DNA of 64,000 nucleotides from Chloracidobacterium sp. (GTDB taxonomy: Bacteria > Acidobacteriota > Blastocatellia > Pyrinomonadales > Pyrinomonadaceae): positions 1,426,001-1,490,000 of the forward strand of contig JADKKB010000007.1 in the NCBI GenBank assembly GCA_016720705.1, given 5' to 3'. A program made the translations under genes and the position numbers. This document shows positions 52,628 to 61,680 of the stretch, piece after piece; position 1 is the stretch's first letter, and each line of letters starts with the position of its first letter. The notes under the pieces are model-generated. The model saw only the letters and a list, made by a program, of their open reading frames with translations, was not told where the DNA came from and ran no database searches.

Positions 52628-53314
52628 TCACACCGGAAACAGCTCTAAATACTGCCGTATATCGCGCCGCATATCATCGGTGATCTCGTGTTTGGCACGA
52701 TAGTGCTGTGAACGATAATTTGGCACATACTTTGCCAAACGCCTGTTGAAATCCGCGAACTGCTCCTGTGTATAAAACTCGTCATCATCACCGAAAAGGT
52801 AAAATGTCGATGCTGACGGCGGACTATATGCCGCATTAGTATCAAGATCACCCGGAATCCCTCCGCACACGGCGATCACGCCGGCAAGGATCTCAGGATA
52901 CGTAAATGCAAATCGAAAATTTAGTGCGCACGCTTGAGAAAATCCGTAGATGAATATCTTGCGTTCGTCGATCACGCCATCGGCGGAGAGTTTAGCGATC
53001 AGGTCGAGCACGAACTGCTGGTGGAGCCGAATGTGTTCGTCCGGACGGTGGTCTGAAAGCCATCCAAACCCGACGCGGTATCCGTCATCCGTTTGGCGAA
53101 AATGCGGATGCGGAGCCTGGATCGACGCGATGACAAAATTCGCGGGTGCGATGAGCCGAGCCTCACGCATCATATATCGCTTGTGAGCACCGTAACCGTG
53201 AACGGCGATCAGTAATGGAGCCAAGTCAGCCGCCGACTCTGGTACGTAAAGGTCGTAATAGAGGCTGATCTCTGCCTTAAATGACAGGTCAACCGTTAGA
53301 TTTTCGTTGGACAT
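52628..53314 (-). CDS. Alpha/beta hydrolase, phospholipase/carboxylesterase type
   Basis: 228 aa from the ATG at 53314 (MSNENLTVDL); an upstream in-frame start at 53362 is possible. HGYGAHKRYM oxyanion loop, GFSQAC nucleophile elbow with Ser, acid in GDDDEFY, and His in AKHEI. Resembles dienelactone-hydrolase/YpfH-like esterases acting on small acyl esters. Convergent with cdaR (5 nt between stops), divergent from the O-antigen-ligase-like gene. Confidence 0.85.
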   Translation of the reverse strand: MSNENLTVDLSFKAEISLYYDLYVPESAADLAPLLIAVHGYGAHKRYMMREARLIAPANFVIASIQAPHPHFRQTDDGYRVGFGWLSDHRPDEHIRLHQQFVLDLIAKLSADGVIDERKIFIYGFSQACALNFRFAFTYPEILAGVIAVCGGIPGDLDTNAAYSPPSASTFYLFGDDDEFYTQEQFADFNRRLAKYVPNYRSQHYRAKHEITDDMRRDIRQYLELFPV

Positions 53315-53391
53315 AATCTTGGAATTGTCGATCGGCCGCCAAAGCGGGACAGCGATAGACACTTATATCCACTACCCGTCAGCCGAACTGT

Positions 53392-53397
53392 TATAAT
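53392..53397 (+). promoter_or_regulatory. -10 box of the O-antigen-ligase-like gene
   Basis: TATAAT with 10 nt to the ATG at 53408 and no Shine-Dalgarno between them, giving a leader of at most a few nucleotides. Confidence 0.5.
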
Positions 53398-53407
53398 ACT
53401 CGCATTT

Positions 53408-54985
53408 ATGGTCGCATTTATCGAATATATCGACCGCCTGAGCGGTGCCGCGGCCGAAGTCGGGCTGGCAGAAATGCTTGACCGCGTGAGTTTTGTCTTT
53501 CTAACGATAACTATTCTGGCGGCCCCGCACTCGATAGCCGCCACCCAGGTCGCCTGGGGTATCGGATTGTTCGCGTTGATCATTCGGTCGGTCATGCGGC
53601 CTCGCAAGATCGGCAAATGGCGGCCATTGGTCATTGCACTTTGGGTGTTTTTCGGATGGTCGGTGGTGAGCGCAGTATTCTCATATGAGCCCGCCGTATC
53701 GCTGGATCGTCTTCGCGGGCCTGGGCTGATCCTATTCTGCATTTTCGTTATTGGCGTGATCCGAAACATTCAGAGTGCCTATTTTCTGGCATTTGCACTG
53801 ATCGTTTCGTGTATGGTCAATGTGATAATGACGCCGATCCAGCGGATCATCGGACGAGGCGTCGAGATTCACGGTGTCGCCCCCGACGGGCCATTGGCCA
53901 AGTCGGGATTGGGTAACGGCGACACCATTCTCAAGGCAGACGGCAAAAAGCTTTCAGATCCGCAAGCACTTATCGATGCAATCGAGTCCAAAGGGTCGTC
54001 GAAAGTCGATTTTCATCGGTCAGATTGGTATTCATCGACCGAGGTTTACAAAAAAGACCTTTTGCCCGGCTCTGACGCCAATTTCCGCCTGGGTGTAAGC
54101 ACGTCCGGCCCGAGCCATTATTGGCGGATGATGGGGTTTTACAACCACTATACGACCTACGCCGAGGTGCTGCAGTTGATAATGTCGCTACTCTTTGGGT
54201 TAATGGTGGCGGCGATCCTAAAGCGTCGAAAAGGCACGCGCCCAACTAACAGCGAACCGCAAACACCGATATCGCGGATATCGTCGCTGTTTACGTCAAC
54301 GCCATTCTTGATCGCGTCATTTGCGGCGATGTCGGTGGCAATGATAATGACGGTCACACGGGCGTCGCAGTTGTCATTAATGATCTCGGCTCTGTCTATC
54401 GGAATGATCTCGATGAGCCGCCGAGCCTTAATAATTGCGGTGCTTGTTGCCATTCCGGTAGGGGCGGCCGGACTATACCTTTTGCAGGAATCGCGAAAAG
54501 TCGGGGTTTTTGACTCAACTGACGAATCATCCCAGTATCGCTTGATGATGTGGCGCGACGGTATCAGACTCTGGCAAGCGAGCCCACGAAATGCCGTTTT
54601 CGGTGTCGGTATGGACTCGATCCAAAAGCATTGGCAAGAGTGGGATATGTTCGACAAGGGGTGGCAGCATATGGGCCATTTCCACTCTACGCCGGTCCAA
54701 CTGCTGGCCGAACGCGGCCTTGCGGCATTGATCTTATGGTTGATCGTGCTGGGCATTTACGCCCGTTCGTTATGGAAAGGAATTAGGGCTAATCGCGATG
54801 GCGATTGGCGGACGTTCGGTATATTGGCCGGATGTTTTGGCGGTGCCGTCGGCTTTTTTTCAAGCGGCCTTGTCCATTGGAATCTGGGCGATGCCGAGGT
54901 TGCAATGGTCTTTTTCCTTCTGATGGGCATCGGCATCCGCACGGTCGAACTTTCAGTCGGAGAATCGCGTATTATCACAAGTTAG
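53408..54985 (+). CDS. O-antigen ligase/polymerase-like protein with internal PDZ domain
   Basis: 525 aa polytopic membrane protein. Helices at about 30-60, 75-90, 105-118 and 124-142, then a soluble insert at 148-205 with a PDZ signature (GVAPDGPLAKSGLGNGDTILKADGKKLSDPQALIDAI). After a further loop containing the Wzy/WaaL-type segment (MGFYNHYTTYAEVLQL) come more helices and GHFHSTPVQLLAERGLAALILWL, typical of the Wzy_C family (PF04932). Such proteins ligate or polymerise lipid-linked glycans at the periplasmic face. A PDZ domain at the place of the first periplasmic loop is unusual. Confidence 0.85.
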   Translation: MVAFIEYIDRLSGAAAEVGLAEMLDRVSFVFLTITILAAPHSIAATQVAWGIGLFALIIRSVMRPRKIGKWRPLVIALWVFFGWSVVSAVFSYEPAVSLDRLRGPGLILFCIFVIGVIRNIQSAYFLAFALIVSCMVNVIMTPIQRIIGRGVEIHGVAPDGPLAKSGLGNGDTILKADGKKLSDPQALIDAIESKGSSKVDFHRSDWYSSTEVYKKDLLPGSDANFRLGVSTSGPSHYWRMMGFYNHYTTYAEVLQLIMSLLFGLMVAAILKRRKGTRPTNSEPQTPISRISSLFTSTPFLIASFAAMSVAMIMTVTRASQLSLMISALSIGMISMSRRALIIAVLVAIPVGAAGLYLLQESRKVGVFDSTDESSQYRLMMWRDGIRLWQASPRNAVFGVGMDSIQKHWQEWDMFDKGWQHMGHFHSTPVQLLAERGLAALILWLIVLGIYARSLWKGIRANRDGDWRTFGILAGCFGGAVGFFSSGLVHWNLGDAEVAMVFFLLMGIGIRTVELSVGESRIITS

Positions 54986-55004
54986 TACATTAGGAAACAA
55001 AAAA

Positions 55005-57458
55005 ATGAAATTTCATTATCTGCGCTTAAATCTATCAATTTTCGTAATTTTTGCGTTCCTGGTACTTTCGGTGCCGCAATTTGGCTATTCGCAAAATGCG
55101 TCAACCAGCACCGCACTGTCGACCGATATCTCGACACAGCTACAGGTGATCGAGACCAAGCTCGAAGCGCGCCGCAAGGAACTCGGGATACCGGGATTAT
55201 CGCTGGCGATCGTCAAGGACGACAAGGTGATCTACCTCAAGGGTCTCGGGCTAAAAGATTTCGAGGAAAAGATAGCTGTGACGCGGGACACGCAGTTTGC
55301 GATCGGTTCCGCAACTAAAGCGTTTACGGCTCTTTCGGTATTGATGTCGCAGGACGAGGGAAAGCTATCGATAGACGATTCGCCCAAAAAATATCTACCG
55401 TACTTTAAGATGTTCGATCCGGACACGGACAAGAACATTCTGATACGCGACCTCTTATCGCACTCTTCGGGACTTAACCGGACGGATCTCGCAATGCTCA
55501 CAGGCCGGCTAAACCGTGCGGAATTGATACAAGTTGCCGCCCAAGCCAGACCGACCGCCAAACTGCGCGAAAAATTTCAATATCAAAACATAATGTACAC
55601 CGCCGCCGGAGAGATCGTCGCTCAGGCGCAAAAGACGTCTTGGGAAAAGTTCGTGGTTGAGCGCGTCCTGAAACCCCTCGGGATGGAGAACAGCTCGATG
55701 TCGATAAAGGAAATGCAGAAGGCCAAAGACTATTCGTACGGCTACGAATACAATTTTGACACAAAGGCCACCGTACGAAAGCCGTTTCGCGGGATCGATC
55801 AGGTGGCACCTGCAGGGGCGATCAACTCGAGTGCCCGGGATATGGCCGAATGGTTGAGATTTGTGCTCAACGGCGGAACTGTCGGTGGAAAAAGGCTCGC
55901 ATCGGAAAGGAGCTTTGCCGAATGGGTCAAACCGCATATGAAGATCGCCGGTTCAACAAGCTATGGATTTGGGTGGTTCCTGCAGGATTGGAACGGCCTC
56001 AAGGTCGTCCAGCACGGCGGCAATATAGACGGTTTTAACTCGATGGTGGCAATGATCCCTGAGAAAAAGATCGGCTTTGTATTGCTTACCAATGTGAGTG
56101 CGTCGAGCGTAGGCAACGAGCTAATGCAGATAGTTTGGGAAAATCTGATCGGTTTGCCCAAGGTTGACGAGAGCTCCAAACTTCCGGTCAAGACGATGGA
56201 AAGGATGGTCGGCAAGTACAGGCTTGCGGTTGCCAATATGGACTTTGAGGTAAAGATCGTCGGCGATGACCTCGTTATGGCAGTGCCCGGACAACCTGAG
56301 TACAAACTGCAGCGGACCGCACCGCGGCAATTCAAGATGGTGGGAGCACCCGATGGATTTGCCGTCAAATTCAATCCGGAACAAGGCGATGCGACCGAAC
56401 TCTATCTGCAGCAGCCGCAGGGAAACTACACACTTCCGCGGCTCAATGCCGGCGTCACGCTGGAGAAAAGTCCGGAAGTGACATCGGGGACGAAGAGCGG
56501 CCGAAATGAACTCGTCGGAAAATATACCGTCCCGGGCGGTGGCGTCGAAGTCAGCATCAGCGAGTCAGAGGGCAAACTGACGTTTAACATTCCGGGCCAG
56601 CAACCGTATTCTCTTGGTGAAAAGTCTAAGGACGTCTATTCGCTCTCGCCGTTGCCCGATACATACTTTCTAACCGCAAAGCGCGATGCGGGCGGTAAGA
56701 TCACGAGTGTCGCAATCACCCAACCGGAGGGCGTGTTTGATTTCAAAAAGATCGATGACGCAGGCGAACCCGCGACCACGATAACGACTGATGAACTGAT
56801 GCAGCAGTCGATCGACGCGATCGGCGGTGAAGCAAATTGGCGAAAGATAACGACGCGTTATACCGAGGCAAATGTCGATCTCGAGAATCAAGGCATCCAG
56901 GGCAGGTCGATCAGTTGGGCAAAGGCACCTGATCGTGGGGCGACGAGTATGACGATGACCGCACTCGGCAAGACCATCGCGAGCGGATGGGAATATTATG
57001 ACGGAAAGGGCGGTCAGGAAATATACACGTTTGCACCTGCTGAAACATACACCGGAAAACGACTTGACGATGCCGCACTGTCGGCCACATTTTACTCACA
57101 GCTTGAATGGAAGACACTTTTCAAGAAAGTGACGATCCGAGACAAAGCAAAGGTCGGCGACGAGGAATGCTATGTGGTCGATTTCGAGCCTAATAAAGGT
57201 AACAATTTTACTGACTATTATTCGACCAAGACATTTCTGCTGCGGAAACGTATCGGCGTCAGTTCGTCGAGCACCAGCGAACAAAAGACAGCATATTCGG
57301 CAACATTTGATGACTATCGAAATGTTGACGGCATAATGCTGCCATTTAAGATGACGAGCTTCAATGCCGGCACCGGCAATGTAGTAACTGTCGTGACGAT
57401 GTACAAACATAATTTGCCTATGGATGACAAACTGTTTGCACCGCGAAAAGTGAAGTAG
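55005..57458 (+). CDS. Large secreted serine hydrolase, beta-lactamase fold with extra domains
   Basis: 817 aa. Signal peptide 1-30. Beta-lactamase domain to about 400 with SATK (Ser102, Lys105), YQN at 193-195 and QHGGNIDG. Then two DUF3471-like lipocalin-type repeats (ERMVGKYRLAVANMDFEVKI; NELVGKYTVPGGGVEVSISE), followed by an outer-membrane-lipoprotein-carrier-like end from about 590 (IDAIGGEANWRKITTRYTEANVDLENQG). Role in D-peptide or ester hydrolysis outside the cytoplasm; substrate unknown. It has 60% more sequence than its paralogue at 1686. Confidence 0.88.
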   Translation: MKFHYLRLNLSIFVIFAFLVLSVPQFGYSQNASTSTALSTDISTQLQVIETKLEARRKELGIPGLSLAIVKDDKVIYLKGLGLKDFEEKIAVTRDTQFAIGSATKAFTALSVLMSQDEGKLSIDDSPKKYLPYFKMFDPDTDKNILIRDLLSHSSGLNRTDLAMLTGRLNRAELIQVAAQARPTAKLREKFQYQNIMYTAAGEIVAQAQKTSWEKFVVERVLKPLGMENSSMSIKEMQKAKDYSYGYEYNFDTKATVRKPFRGIDQVAPAGAINSSARDMAEWLRFVLNGGTVGGKRLASERSFAEWVKPHMKIAGSTSYGFGWFLQDWNGLKVVQHGGNIDGFNSMVAMIPEKKIGFVLLTNVSASSVGNELMQIVWENLIGLPKVDESSKLPVKTMERMVGKYRLAVANMDFEVKIVGDDLVMAVPGQPEYKLQRTAPRQFKMVGAPDGFAVKFNPEQGDATELYLQQPQGNYTLPRLNAGVTLEKSPEVTSGTKSGRNELVGKYTVPGGGVEVSISESEGKLTFNIPGQQPYSLGEKSKDVYSLSPLPDTYFLTAKRDAGGKITSVAITQPEGVFDFKKIDDAGEPATTITTDELMQQSIDAIGGEANWRKITTRYTEANVDLENQGIQGRSISWAKAPDRGATSMTMTALGKTIASGWEYYDGKGGQEIYTFAPAETYTGKRLDDAALSATFYSQLEWKTLFKKVTIRDKAKVGDEECYVVDFEPNKGNNFTDYYSTKTFLLRKRIGVSSSSTSEQKTAYSATFDDYRNVDGIMLPFKMTSFNAGTGNVVTVVTMYKHNLPMDDKLFAPRKVK

Positions 57459-57465
57459 TCGTGGC

Positions 57466-58359
57466 TTATTGGATAGAGTCGATACCGGCGACCGACATCA
57501 GGTCCGTAGCATACGCAGGCTCGCTGTGGTCGAAAACCTCGTCGAGTTCCTTTTCGACGCTACCGTGAGTAGAGGGAATTCGTTTGATCATCGGCTCGAA
57601 ATTGCGAAAATCGTATAGCTCATTATCGAGCAGATGCGAGCCGGTGACATTCGTAAGTGCGGTCATCATCGTCGCGCGGATAAACGGCGTCTCCTTTTCA
57701 AGTTCATTGATGAGGCGCTTTACGCGGGCACGTTTCAGATTGGGTTGGGAGCCGCAAAGATTGCAGGGAATGATCGGAAATCCTCGTTCGTCAGAGTATT
57801 TCTGGATCTCCTTTTCCTGACAATAGGCGAGCGGGCGAATGATCGTATTGCGGCCATCATCCGAACGCAGGATCGGGGGCATCGCCTTGAGCTGGCCGAC
57901 GTAGAAAAGATTCATCAGAAAGGTCGCAATGATATCGTCACCGTGATGACCGAGGGCGATCTTAGTGCATCCTTCCTCAACTGCGACCGAATAAAGTATG
58001 CCGCGACGCAATCGGGAGCACAGCGAGCAATACGTTTTGCCCTCAGCAATGTGGGACGTCACGATCGAATAGGTATCTTCCTCAACGATGCGATATCTGA
58101 CTCCGATGCTCTCGAGATAATCGGGCAGAATGTGCTCGGGAAAATCGGGCTGCTTCTGGTCAAGATTGACCGCAAATATCTCGAAATTGACCGGTGCCCG
58201 ACGCTGTACATCCAGCAATAGGTCGAGCATCGTATAGCTGTCCTTGCCGCCCGAGAGACAGACCATCACCTTATCGCCCTCTTCAATCATCGAAAAATCA
58301 GCGATAGCATTGCCCATCTTTTTGAGCAATTTGGTCTTCGTCTTTGTCTCAGTAGTCAA
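57466..58359 (-). CDS. ttcA: tRNA 2-thiocytidine biosynthesis protein TtcA
   Basis: 297 aa if read from the TTG at 58357-58359; an internal ATG 14 codons in (near 58317) is an alternative. PP-loop SGGKDSYTML, CSLCSRLRRG and CNLCGSQ with the cysteines that hold an Fe-S cluster. It thiolates C32 of certain tRNAs using sulfur from a cysteine desulfurase, such as that encoded at 46624. Convergent with the serine hydrolase (7 nt between stops). Confidence 0.93.
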   Translation of the reverse strand: MTTETKTKTKLLKKMGNAIADFSMIEEGDKVMVCLSGGKDSYTMLDLLLDVQRRAPVNFEIFAVNLDQKQPDFPEHILPDYLESIGVRYRIVEEDTYSIVTSHIAEGKTYCSLCSRLRRGILYSVAVEEGCTKIALGHHGDDIIATFLMNLFYVGQLKAMPPILRSDDGRNTIIRPLAYCQEKEIQKYSDERGFPIIPCNLCGSQPNLKRARVKRLINELEKETPFIRATMMTALTNVTGSHLLDNELYDFRNFEPMIKRIPSTHGSVEKELDEVFDHSEPAYATDLMSVAGIDSIQ

Positions 58360-58589
58360 CCTTTTACACAGCCTCCGAAAATTATGAATTCTGACACGCT
58401 AGCGTCGAAATAACAACCTCAAAATAGTACTAGACACACGCGCAAAAAGTCATCTATTATTTAGTGGACGGGAACAGGGTGTATGTATAAGTGTGGGTTT
58501 GGGTGTTTCAAACACTCAAATCTCAGGGTTGCTATTCCTTTCACAAACGGCATTTCAGACGAAATTCTTCAGCGAGGTTTAATAAAAGT

Positions 58590-59219
58590 ATGATCAGAAT
58601 GGGCAGAAGTTCCAGAACGGAACCCGCAGAATCCAACGATTTTCAGAATCCACCGGCCGCCGATCCGGCATTTCGCTACCAGACCGAGGCACCGGCGGCA
58701 TCCGGCAGGGCAATATCAGAGAGCGACGCTATGGCCCGTGATATTAAAGAAGGACGCTTGAGCGGTTTTGTCGGCCACGGCACGACACTCACCGGCGAGA
58801 CCGACTTTCACGCGATGCTGAGAGTTGACGGACATCTGATCGGAACGGTTTCGTCCGAATCCGGAACATTGATCATCGGCACGAATGGTCAGGTCGATGC
58901 CAACATAATGGTTGCCGCCGCAATGATCAACGGCACGGTCAACGGTGATATCTATGCGAGCGAAAAGCTACAGCTTGGCCGCACCGCACGCGTGATGGGC
59001 AATATTCAGAGCCCGCGTTTGGTGGTCGAGGAAGGCGCGATACTCGAGGGCAGTTGCAGTATGATGAAGGCCCGCGAAATTCAGGAAGAAGAAGTCGCGG
59101 CCGCGATCGAACCTAGCCCGGAGACTCCGACCTATCAACAGACCGTCGAGGACGACGCGACGGCCACTTTATTCGCTGAGGACGACGATGACGAGTCAGC
59201 GGATGTCGCGACGGCATAA
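58590..59219 (+). CDS. Bactofilin
   Basis: 209 aa from the ATG at 58590; the frame opens earlier (58491) but without homology. Central bactofilin beta-helix about 60-160 (GTTLTGETDFHAMLRVDGHLIGTVSSES, LIIGTNGQVDANIMVAAAMINGTVNGDIYASEKLQLGRTARVMGNI), flanked by disordered tails, the C-terminal one very acidic. Forms cytoskeletal filaments at the membrane. mscL follows after 38 nt. Confidence 0.92.
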   Translation: MIRMGRSSRTEPAESNDFQNPPAADPAFRYQTEAPAASGRAISESDAMARDIKEGRLSGFVGHGTTLTGETDFHAMLRVDGHLIGTVSSESGTLIIGTNGQVDANIMVAAAMINGTVNGDIYASEKLQLGRTARVMGNIQSPRLVVEEGAILEGSCSMMKAREIQEEEVAAAIEPSPETPTYQQTVEDDATATLFAEDDDDESADVATA

Positions 59220-59257
59220 ATAGCGATGGTTTTCGAATTGAGCAAGGATAAAACAAA

Positions 59258-59677
59258 ATGCTAAATGAATTTAAGGCCTTTATTGCACGCGGAAACGTAC
59301 TGGACCTGGCGATCGGCGTCATTATCGGAGCCGCTTTCGGCAAGATCGTGACGACATTTACCGAAGGCATTATTATGCCATTCGTTGGATTAGTGACGGG
59401 TGGAGCCGATTTTAAGACCAAGTTTTACGATCTGAGTGGCAAGCTCGGGCCGGGAGCGACGATCGAACAGATCGATGCCGCCGTCAAGGGCGGTGCTCCG
59501 CTGTTGCGTTACGGACAGCTCATCAGCGACATCATTACATTTCTGATCGTCGGATTTGTGATGTTTCTGATCGCCAAGGCTGCGATGAATTACTTTACAA
59601 AATTGGCAGCCGCGACTCCGGCACCGCCGCAAGAGGCTCTCCTGACCGAGATCCGCGATTTGCTTAAGGAAAAGTAG
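59258..59677 (+). CDS. mscL: Large-conductance mechanosensitive channel MscL
   Basis: 139 aa. EFKAFIARGNVLDLAIGVIIGAAFGKIV is the conserved first helix; the second helix is ISDIITFLIVGFVMFLIAKAAMNYF; the C-terminal bundle follows. Opens under membrane tension to release solutes on osmotic downshock. Standard size. Confidence 0.95.
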   Translation: MLNEFKAFIARGNVLDLAIGVIIGAAFGKIVTTFTEGIIMPFVGLVTGGADFKTKFYDLSGKLGPGATIEQIDAAVKGGAPLLRYGQLISDIITFLIVGFVMFLIAKAAMNYFTKLAAATPAPPQEALLTEIRDLLKEK

Positions 59678-59686
59678 GATAACGAA

Positions 59687-59716
59687 GACGGCGGCCGGAT
59701 AGCCTACGCCGCCGTC
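59687..59716. terminator. Bidirectional hairpin between mscL and the cyclo-ligase gene
   Basis: GACGGCGG (59687-59694) pairs with CCGCCGTC (59709-59716). It lies between two convergent stops. No T tract, so the call is tentative. Confidence 0.45.
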
Positions 59717-59717
59717 G

Positions 59718-60290
59718 TCAAAACTGATAAACGCCCTCCGGCGTTATACACGCATCCAGTCTGATGTCGTGATCGCCGATATCGTCAATTTCTTCCACCG
59801 GCTCGAAAAGGCTCACGCCGACCTTTCGGCAATCGGGCCGGCACCCCGCAAGGAACCCGTCATAAAACCCCTTTCCATACCCCGTTCTATGTCCCGTCAC
59901 ATCAAAACAGAGTAGTGGAACGATCACCAGATCGATCGACTCAGGCTCGACGCTTTCACCGTCCGAAGGCTCTCTGATACCCCAACTGTTTTCGACCAAT
60001 AATGTCCGGGCGGTAAACGCGATATGCTCTAATTTGCCTGTCCCTAACAGAGTCTTTGGCGCCACAGTTCTAATTGACGGATGTTGGCGCCGGATCCTAT
60101 CAACTATCAGCGACGTGTCAACCTCGTTGAATTTAGGTATCGAAATGAAGGCGTGCACCGTTCGGACGTCACTCAGATCGACCGCGGCAAAAAAACGACC
60201 TGCTATCGAACGGCTTGCTTCGGCGACAGTTTCGGGAGCAAGATCCGCTCTCTTTTTTAGGAACTCCCGACGGAGTTGAGCTTTTTTCAT
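59718..60290 (-). CDS. 5-formyltetrahydrofolate cyclo-ligase
   Basis: 190 aa. Recovers 5-formyl-THF as methenyl-THF using ATP. N-terminal KAQLRREFLKKRADL, and the nucleotide-binding block HRTGYGKGFYDGFLAG near the C-terminus are both family marks. Upstream, 15 nt away, is the small basic protein gene, then mnmA. Confidence 0.92.
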   Translation of the reverse strand: MKKAQLRREFLKKRADLAPETVAEASRSIAGRFFAAVDLSDVRTVHAFISIPKFNEVDTSLIVDRIRRQHPSIRTVAPKTLLGTGKLEHIAFTARTLLVENSWGIREPSDGESVEPESIDLVIVPLLCFDVTGHRTGYGKGFYDGFLAGCRPDCRKVGVSLFEPVEEIDDIGDHDIRLDACITPEGVYQF

Positions 60291-60305
60291 TGACGCAGAG
60301 TCGGT

Positions 60306-60494
60306 TCAGCCCCGTTTCTTTTCCGGACGCAGTTTGTTGGCGACGGCCGTCCTTGGCGTTACCTGATTTGCACGTACCTCTTGGCCGGCGTTGGTGGCAT
60401 TTGCCGCTTTAGCAGCAGCAAGCATTTTTGATTCGTTGATCGCTTTGAGAGCCGCTTTAGCATTTTTGCTAAGCCTCTTTTTTTCTTTTGGCAT
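60306..60494 (-). CDS. Small basic Lys/Ala-rich protein, unknown
   Basis: 62 aa, nearly all Lys, Ala, Arg and Asn (KKRLSKNAKAALKAINESKM; AVANKLRPEKKRG), probably disordered or nucleic-acid binding. GAGG sits 8 nt before the ATG. It lies 12 nt after mnmA and 15 nt before the cyclo-ligase, so it is within an operon. No family recognised. Confidence 0.55.
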   Translation of the reverse strand: MPKEKKRLSKNAKAALKAINESKMLAAAKAANATNAGQEVRANQVTPRTAVANKLRPEKKRG

Positions 60495-60506
60495 AAATTC
60501 CTCGTA

Positions 60507-61616
60507 TTAACTTCGCACGATCCATCCGCCGCCGACAACTTCGTCGCCATTATAAAAGATGGTCGCTTGTCCAGGGGTGATCGCCCTCTGCGGTTCATCA
60601 AATCGGATCATTGCCCGACTGTCCGGCAATGCCGTTAAGGTCGCCATTGCGGGGTCGTGACGATAGCGGATCTTGACCTCCGCCCGAACCGGTACAGTGG
60701 GTTCGTCGAAAGCCACCCAGTTAACACCGCTCGCAATAAACTCGATCGCCTCAAGCTCATTAGCCGCGCCGACGATGATCTGGTTTTTGGCACGTTCGAT
60801 CTGCACAACGTAAAGTGGTTTTTCATTGGCGATGCCCAGGCCGCGACGCTGCCCGATGGTGTAGCGGTGGATCCCTGAATGAGCTCCGACGGTTTCACCG
60901 GCAGTGTTGACGATTGCTCCGCCCTCCGGCATTTCGGATGAGCGCCCTTCGTGCTCTAGATACCGGTCGATAAACTCCGAGTATTTCCCGTCCGGCACAA
61001 AGCATATCTCTTGTGACTCCTGCTTTTCGGCCGTATAGAGATCAGCCTCGCGGGCAATGTCCCGAACGTCGCTCTTGAGCATTTCACCGAGCGGAAACAA
61101 TGAGCGCGACAGTTGCTCCTGATTGAGCTCCCATAGAAAATAGCTCTGATCCTTCCAGTGGTTTTTGCCGCGAAATAATCTATAGCGGTCCGCTGCAGCG
61201 TCGTACTCGACCCTGGCGAAATGACCGGTCGCGACCTTTTCGCAGCCGAGCGACATTGCCATCCGGTCTAGCGAAGCAAATTTCAAACGCGAATTGCACG
61301 CCACACACGGGATCGGCGTTTCGCCCGATAAATAGCTCTGAACAAAGGGCTCGACCACTGAGCGTTCGAAATCGTCCTCTAGATTTAGGACGTAAAACGG
61401 GAAACCCAGCTTTTCAGCGACGCGGCGGGCATCATAAACATCATCTAACGAGCAGCAACGGCTAGGTAGAGGGTCACCGTTTTCGTCCAGATTGATATTG
61501 CGGCGCTGATTCCACAACTGCATCGTAAACCCTACGAGTTCGTGCCCCTGCTCCTTCAAGAGCGCAGCTGCCGCCGAACTATCGACACCGCCACTCATTG
61601 CAACCGCTATTTTCAT
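60507..61616 (-). CDS. mnmA: tRNA-specific 2-thiouridylase MnmA
   Basis: 369 aa from the ATG at 61616 (MKIAVAMSGGVDSS). PP-loop SGGVDSSAAAALL, catalytic Cys in CVACNSRLKFASL, second Cys in ESQEICFVPDGKY, and the C-terminal MnmA beta-barrel. Thiolates U34 of Lys, Glu and Gln tRNAs. Heads an operon with the small basic protein and the cyclo-ligase. Confidence 0.96.
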   Translation of the reverse strand: MKIAVAMSGGVDSSAAAALLKEQGHELVGFTMQLWNQRRNINLDENGDPLPSRCCSLDDVYDARRVAEKLGFPFYVLNLEDDFERSVVEPFVQSYLSGETPIPCVACNSRLKFASLDRMAMSLGCEKVATGHFARVEYDAAADRYRLFRGKNHWKDQSYFLWELNQEQLSRSLFPLGEMLKSDVRDIAREADLYTAEKQESQEICFVPDGKYSEFIDRYLEHEGRSSEMPEGGAIVNTAGETVGAHSGIHRYTIGQRRGLGIANEKPLYVVQIERAKNQIIVGAANELEAIEFIASGVNWVAFDEPTVPVRAEVKIRYRHDPAMATLTALPDSRAMIRFDEPQRAITPGQATIFYNGDEVVGGGWIVRS

Positions 61617-61680
61617 TACCCTCACAGTTTATGAGTATAGCGATTAAGGTCAACGTTTTGAAAGCTGTTGTTCTGATAAT

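Noticed and set aside
52721..52735. Perfect-looking sigma-54 promoter TGGCAC-N5-TTGC on the plus strand
   Set aside because: It lies antisense inside the alpha/beta hydrolase gene and more than 650 nt from the next plus-strand gene; probably chance.
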